A stretch of 64,000 nucleotides of DNA from contig NZ_QTJX01000004.1 in the NCBI RefSeq assembly GCF_003382275.1, positions 124,001 to 188,000 of the forward strand. The letters run 5' to 3'. This stretch comes from Flagellimonas nanhaiensis. Lineage in GTDB: Bacteria; Bacteroidota; Bacteroidia; Flavobacteriales; Flavobacteriaceae. Below, one piece after another: positions 59,495 through 64,000 of this stretch. The position numbers and the translations under genes were made by a program. Under the pieces are notes generated by a model. It did not search any database, was not told the origin of the DNA, and saw nothing but the letters and a program-made list of their open reading frames with translations. Positions within the stretch are counted from its first letter, which is position 1. Every line of letters starts with the position of its first letter.

Positions 59495-60714
59495 TTGGAT
59501 TCTTTGCCGATTTGTTTGGTTGTACCGCCCACAGCGACGAGCATGTTATGCAATTTTTCATCAAAAAAATCTGGTAGATCTAGGAGGGCCCTTCCTTTTC
59601 TTGAGGTGGTTTCAATTTCATGGATTGTAGTTCCTTCCTGATTTTGAATTTCCACAGTTATCAATGACCCATCAGGAACAAGTTGTTGCATATAACCCTG
59701 AATGGGACCAATGGAAAGCTGTTGGCCATCTTTTGAAAGCTGAATGGAGAAATCAGAAACTGCTTCTTCAAAATTCACTTCCAAGATATTGCTGTTGGCG
59801 CTTCCACTAACATTTGCCTTAACAATCCAATGGGATGGTTTTTCCGGATGCAAAAGCTTGCCTGTTGCTACGCCATTTATGGTTTGCCCTATTGTTTTTA
59901 AATAGTTATCGCTATCATCCTTAACCAAAAAATTCACCAAAGTTCCATCTGCTACAATATTGCTGTTTCCATCTTTGATGGGGGTAGTGGTGAATGAAAC
60001 GATTTGGTTTCCATCAGCAAAAGAATGTACGCGGTTGACTTCAATTGAAAAATCAGTGGCATGTGTTGGCAAGACCCCTACCGTAAATTCTTTGGATGCC
60101 TGATCTCCGTAGTGAGCACCTATAAAATAGGTGTCTTTCGATTTACCTGCCGTTATGTACTTAAAGGCATACATATTCTCACTGCGTAAGGTATCTGTAC
60201 TGAAACGCCCTTTAGTTTTCAAAGTGGTGATAACTTGGGAACCATCTGGCATAGGGTTGCCGTACTTATCCTGGGGAAGAGCGACCATCATGGTATGGTC
60301 TTTTCCATCTGCAAAAATATCCGTGGGACCCACATATACTTCCATATCTTTCCCCTTGACAGGATTTGGTGTTATGAGAAAAGCGCCTGTTGAAACCTCA
60401 TTTTCCAGATACTTTAATTGCCAATCTACCCAACCCGCTTTTTTTGTCATGAAATTTGGCAAGGTGAACACCATTTGTTTTGAATCCATATCTGGATAAA
60501 GCACTGTTGTTCCCCATCCATTTTGGACCACAAGCAGCAGATTCTTTCTCTTTTCTTCTTCAAATGATAGTTGAATGGGTGTACCAGAGGTAAATTCAAG
60601 CTGTTTTGAAACCAATGATAGACCACCATCCAATTCAACCACCTTTTTTAAGGAAGGTTCTGAACAACCTAAAAGGCAGGCATAGACAACTAGTAAAAGA
60701 GAAAAGCGTTTCAT
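59491..60714 (-). CDS. lipoprotein with invasin/Ig-type repeats
   Basis: 407 residues. Lipobox LLGC, cysteine at 17. Two or three beta-sandwich repeats of the Big/invasin type: DIFADGKDHTMMVALPQDKYGNPMPDG (cut here for length to its key parts FADG and GNPMPDG), and HSFADGNQIVSF with NIVADGTLV, then LVPDGSLITV. They would form a rod in the periplasm. It lies between the GH5-like and the large membrane protein genes, 1 base from the latter, so a shared complex is likely. Confidence 0.75.
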   Translation of the reverse strand: MKRFSLLLVVYACLLGCSEPSLKKVVELDGGLSLVSKQLEFTSGTPIQLSFEEEKRKNLLLVVQNGWGTTVLYPDMDSKQMVFTLPNFMTKKAGWVDWQLKYLENEVSTGAFLITPNPVKGKDMEVYVGPTDIFADGKDHTMMVALPQDKYGNPMPDGSQVITTLKTKGRFSTDTLRSENMYAFKYITAGKSKDTYFIGAHYGDQASKEFTVGVLPTHATDFSIEVNRVHSFADGNQIVSFTTTPIKDGNSNIVADGTLVNFLVKDDSDNYLKTIGQTINGVATGKLLHPEKPSHWIVKANVSGSANSNILEVNFEEAVSDFSIQLSKDGQQLSIGPIQGYMQQLVPDGSLITVEIQNQEGTTIHEIETTSRKGRALLDLPDFFDEKLHNMLVAVGGTTKQIGKESK

Positions 60715-63700
60715 TTACTTCGGGTTACCAATGTAATTATTGAGTTCAATCTTTATAAAATCATATCCTTTTCCATCCAAGGGAGTTAACATGTCTTGTT
60801 TTTGGCTTGCATCCTTATTTGTAGAAAATCTTTGGGACACTTCCTGGTTAGGAATACCGTTTACGTAACAATTATCCAAACTTTCGTGTATTACCTTCAA
60901 TTTACTTATATCGATTTTGGGCAGATTAAAATCCTGTTTACGTTGAACCCTAATACCTTCCAACAAAAACTTATGATCCACCCAAAGGATATTTTGTCTA
61001 TCACCGTAATAAGAAACTAAGATTTGAGGAACCGTAACTTCTTCAATACCGTGGTTGAACAATGTTCCTTTAATAAAATCATCTTGCAACGTCATGTTTT
61101 GCATGGAAACGGATTTATAGAGGTCTGTAGTGGCAACATTTCCAGCGCACTGAAGGTCAAAATTAACCGGCTCTTCATCAAGGGCTACAGGGGTAAATTC
61201 GTCAGGATTAAAGGTTGTCGGTAGGGTATCCTGCATTTTGGACCAAGCAATACCTTCAAAATCAATTCTAAAAACACTGGTCTCTTTTGGCATCAACTTA
61301 TGTTTGATGTGGTATTTGACATCATGTTGGGCCAGCATTTTATCTTTGCAATTATACAGGGTTCCCTTTAGGGAAATATCTGCAGGAACGTTATCAATAT
61401 TCTGTAGTTCGCCAATTATACTGTAGCGCCCTTTGTACTTGACCAATTTGGAAGAGATAATTTCTAGAAGCGGCTGTCGTAAAATGTCTTCATGATAGGT
61501 CTGCTGCGTGGTAATTCTCCTCCTACCATGATTGTAATATGTGGTCTGATTTGAAGTAATCAATTGATTGGGAGGAATATCATGATTCTTTTCTTTTGGT
61601 TTTATGAACCATTTTCCTTGTGTTTTGACTAGACTATGGTGGTATGTCCGACTTATTTTTTCCAACGGAGTGATCCATTTGGTGAAAACCTGCATCTCTG
61701 CCGTATTTTCAGAATGGTTTTCAATTTGGGCTCCAATGGAATCCAATTTTGCATAGGAACTCAAAAGTCCATCAGTTACGGACACTTCCAACATGTATTG
61801 TGAAAGGGAAACATTTGCATTTGGGGCCAAATAGGAATGTGCGCGTTTAAATTCCTTGAAATCAAGTGCATCATAGTACGCTTTAACCACATTTTCTGGA
61901 CTTATTTGGGATGAGTTGTGGATATAGAACAAATAAATTCCTAGAATTGAGACAATTAGCATGGCTCCAGCCCAGGCAGCACTTATCACATACAGCAATT
62001 TTGTGAAGCCATTATATTTTGGTGTATGTCCAAAAAATGGATGCATCCGTGAATTTTCCTTGAGCTTGTCATACCAGCGGAACTGAATTTTGAAAATGAA
62101 GGCTAAAATCAAGGTTCCCAAAGGAATCAATCCCCACATTACTTTTAAATAGTTGGGTACGGTTTCCTTCGGAATGATTTTTGGCAATGGGGGGATGTTC
62201 AATCGTTCCCAGACCATAATGCCGTTTTCCAGTTGCTGCAACCGCTGCCATCCACAGAAAAACAGGATAGGGTCATAAAACTTATCATTGGAAAAAATAT
62301 ATTTAAGATTATACTTTTCTGGTACGGTCAAAAACTGCTGTAATGACCCAATACCTTCAATTCCCCTAAACTTGGAATTTTCTAGCCTTTCTACCGCTCG
62401 AGTGGTCAGTTCTGGGAGTCTTCTGGCTGAGTGGTAATTGCCATCTACGGTCATTGCGTTGGTCAGCGTGGACAGCCATGCCATTTGATCACCAAATCCC
62501 AAAGTAAGATATCGCCATTGATCGTGTTGGTCCTGGTTTAAAAAGTTGACTATGGGTAGCATTTTTATTTTTTGTGGTTGCGATGGCCTGAAATAATTCA
62601 GGCTCATTGTAAAAATGGCAATAGCCATAAAAACTACTCCCATACCACCTGCCAATACATAGTGCACTGGTTTTTTGAAGGAATCCAGCAATTGGGTTTT
62701 CAGGTCCCCTTCTACAAGTCTATAAGCAAATTCTCCGAACAGGGGCAAAGCCATGATGGTTGCCCACAGGGTAAAACGGTCCAATGTCAATATTTCAAAA
62801 GCAGTTTCACCCAAAAGCATTCTGGGAAGGGGAGTGGTTCCTCCTGTTCCCAATAGGGCAAGCATGGAAAATGAAAGCCCAAAGAAGAGTAGGCGTTTGC
62901 TGTAAAATCGGTAGAACAAATAGGGCAATATGAGCAACAAAACACCCCATGGAATAAGGAAAAAGACCAATCCCGAGGAAGCCACTTCAAAGAAATTATC
63001 ACGAGACCCATGGGGAATGGGCACCTGTGTGATTGGGTTCTTTTTTGAATTTACCCAATAGGGTAAAATACACAATATGATAAATACTAGTGAACCTCCT
63101 CCAAAGATTGTTATGCGCCAAAAGAACTTTTTAAATTGATTGAAAAATACCTTGAAGGTAATAGCTTTGGTATGTTTCACCGCTTCTTTTGAGGCATCCA
63201 TGATCACCATTCCAATCAAAGGAAAAATGAAAAAGACCATCCCAAATATTGGGGTAACATGGTGGGAGGTCACTGTGACTGCAATCAAGGAAAAAGATGT
63301 CAATAAATAGCGCGGCCTCCCTGTTTTGATCCATTTGTATATTTCTGGAAGTGTATGGAGGAGAACAGAAATTCCCATTATACTGGGCAATTGCCCAAAA
63401 ATGTGTAAGGTTTCCAGGAACATGGAGGAGAATACGGCCAATAATGCCGAATAACCGGCAATCTTTTTATCCCCACAGATTAGCAGCGCAAACTTGTAGA
63501 TTCCGGTAATAAAAAGAACAATAATGATCATGGACATTAGATAGAGACCAAACTTCAATCCTCCAAAAAAGGAAAGTATGGCAATACACTGATGTACCAA
63601 TGGAGGGTATCCTTGCACCGTAAACCCGGTGTACCACCTATAATCCCATGGTTCAAACCAATCTTTGGCATAATGGTCGGCAAAAAATAGATGTATCAAT

Positions 63701-63801
63701 GCGTCATAGGTCGACTCCAAAGTGAAGAAGATGCTCGCCCCATGAAAAATTAGGCCAAAAACTAGAGCCAAGGCCAAGGTAATGTTGGTTTGCCGTTTCA
63801 T
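60715..63801 (-). CDS. large GT-C-like membrane protein with periplasmic domains
   Basis: 1028 residues. About twelve hydrophobic segments between 8 and 600. In the first loop stands FADHYAKDWFEPWDYRWYTG, then YPPLVH, the pattern of the PTPS_related/GT-C group, in which an acidic pair binds the lipid-phosphate sugar donor. From residue 625 one helix, then an NTF2-like domain (ENVVKAYYDALDFKEFKRAH), similar to the one in the GH5-like protein, and two beta-sandwich domains (ELQNIDNVPADISLKGTL). First gene of a three-gene minus-strand operon. Probably transfers a sugar onto the glycan in the periplasm. Confidence 0.75.
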   Translation of the reverse strand: MKRQTNITLALALVFGLIFHGASIFFTLESTYDALIHLFFADHYAKDWFEPWDYRWYTGFTVQGYPPLVHQCIAILSFFGGLKFGLYLMSMIIIVLFITGIYKFALLICGDKKIAGYSALLAVFSSMFLETLHIFGQLPSIMGISVLLHTLPEIYKWIKTGRPRYLLTSFSLIAVTVTSHHVTPIFGMVFFIFPLIGMVIMDASKEAVKHTKAITFKVFFNQFKKFFWRITIFGGGSLVFIILCILPYWVNSKKNPITQVPIPHGSRDNFFEVASSGLVFFLIPWGVLLLILPYLFYRFYSKRLLFFGLSFSMLALLGTGGTTPLPRMLLGETAFEILTLDRFTLWATIMALPLFGEFAYRLVEGDLKTQLLDSFKKPVHYVLAGGMGVVFMAIAIFTMSLNYFRPSQPQKIKMLPIVNFLNQDQHDQWRYLTLGFGDQMAWLSTLTNAMTVDGNYHSARRLPELTTRAVERLENSKFRGIEGIGSLQQFLTVPEKYNLKYIFSNDKFYDPILFFCGWQRLQQLENGIMVWERLNIPPLPKIIPKETVPNYLKVMWGLIPLGTLILAFIFKIQFRWYDKLKENSRMHPFFGHTPKYNGFTKLLYVISAAWAGAMLIVSILGIYLFYIHNSSQISPENVVKAYYDALDFKEFKRAHSYLAPNANVSLSQYMLEVSVTDGLLSSYAKLDSIGAQIENHSENTAEMQVFTKWITPLEKISRTYHHSLVKTQGKWFIKPKEKNHDIPPNQLITSNQTTYYNHGRRRITTQQTYHEDILRQPLLEIISSKLVKYKGRYSIIGELQNIDNVPADISLKGTLYNCKDKMLAQHDVKYHIKHKLMPKETSVFRIDFEGIAWSKMQDTLPTTFNPDEFTPVALDEEPVNFDLQCAGNVATTDLYKSVSMQNMTLQDDFIKGTLFNHGIEEVTVPQILVSYYGDRQNILWVDHKFLLEGIRVQRKQDFNLPKIDISKLKVIHESLDNCYVNGIPNQEVSQRFSTNKDASQKQDMLTPLDGKGYDFIKIELNNYIGNPK

Positions 63802-63863
63802 TAGTTCTTGTAAGAAAATATAACACTATAAAGATCAAAATATTGTTAAAAAAACTGATTACA

Positions 63864-63896
63864 GCCCGTCTATCGAGTTTTACCATTCATCTATAG
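63864..63896 (+). promoter_or_regulatory. tandem LytTR-like site before the gene at the window end
   Basis: GCCCGTCTAT (63864) and ATTCATCTAT (63885) start 21 bases apart. The second ends 92 bases before the ATG at 63987. It also lies upstream of the divergent operon that starts at 63801. Confidence 0.55.
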
Positions 63897-63986
63897 TTAA
63901 TTGATTCTCAACTTTTTTAACTCCTTTTGAAGGAATGGTAGCAGTAATTTTGATTCAAATTGATTACAATACTTAAACCTTAACCT

Positions 63987-64000
63987 ATGAAAATTTTGGC
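63987..64000 (+). CDS. 5' end of a gene (partial)
   Basis: ATG followed by AAA ATT TTG, preceded by TTAACCT as in the gene at 56692 (AACTTAACCTC before its ATG). Only 14 bases are in the window. MKIL is consistent with a glycosyltransferase start, but nothing can be claimed. The LytTR-like site upstream is the reason to believe it is real. Confidence 0.4.

Overview
The window is from a Bacteroidota genome, most likely a marine-type Flavobacteriaceae. Evidence: AT-rich DNA, promoters of the TAnnTTTG type, and families restricted to this phylum (TraE/F/G/K/M/N-type conjugation proteins, RteC, BfmA/BtgA mobilisation protein, DUF3347, HYC_CC_PP, GDCCVxC). The genus cannot be told from the sequence. 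I saw no tRNA, rRNA or CRISPR array.

Layout. (1) 1-8.4 kb: accessory genes without housekeeping function. A plus-strand row (602-5407) holds at least two HEPN-type proteins. A minus-strand three-gene operon (8391-5526) codes for an unknown protein, a four-helix membrane protein and a P-loop ATPase. The content looks like a defence island. (2) 8.7-13.8 kb: DNA-processing module of an integrative conjugative element (ICE): VirD4-type coupling ATPase, MobB-type relaxase, BfmA/BtgA accessory protein, a hairpin-rich candidate oriT, RadC-like protein and Ssb. (3) 14.0-36.8 kb: metal-resistance cargo, all on the plus strand: a copper/silver block (CusA, TolC, DUF3347, HMA-AraC regulator, CopA, CusB), a Zn/Cd/Co block (CzcA-TolC fusion, CzcB, Fur-type regulator, DUF3703, ZntA-type ATPase) and a mercury-like block (ArsR, MerTP, GDCCVxC). 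(4) 43.7-36.9 kb, minus strand: a compact mating-pair module TraE-F-G-I-J-K-M-N, with an amidase upstream on the other strand. (5) 44.5-48 kb: ICE regulatory genes (ORF6N, degenerate EEP nuclease, HTH, RteC), followed by about 500 gene-free bases that probably hold the right border.

(6) 48.4-52.2 kb: a signalling operon of stand-alone receiver, H-NOX heme sensor, PAS histidine kinase, HPt protein and LytTR response regulator. (7) 52.8-64 kb: an apparent exopolysaccharide or cell-surface glycan locus: TPR/outer-membrane barrel protein, STAS protein, flippase, GT4 glycosyltransferase, membrane-anchored GH5-like hydrolase, Ig-type lipoprotein and a large GT-C-like membrane protein.

How they connect. 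Four intergenic regions (upstream of 48502, 55056, 56692 and 63987) carry a motif close to ATTCRTCTAT, in three cases clearly repeated exactly 21 bp apart, which is the layout of LytTR binding sites. The likely circuit is NO/heme status to H-NOX, kinase, HPt and LytTR, then glycan genes plus autoregulation. In the metal cargo, a TGCAAC-N3-GTTGCA operator precedes the czc block and a weaker copy precedes the DUF3703/zntA block, while a separate palindrome precedes the arsR-merTP block. No integrase and no left border are visible, so the ICE must extend beyond the window or its integrase lies elsewhere.
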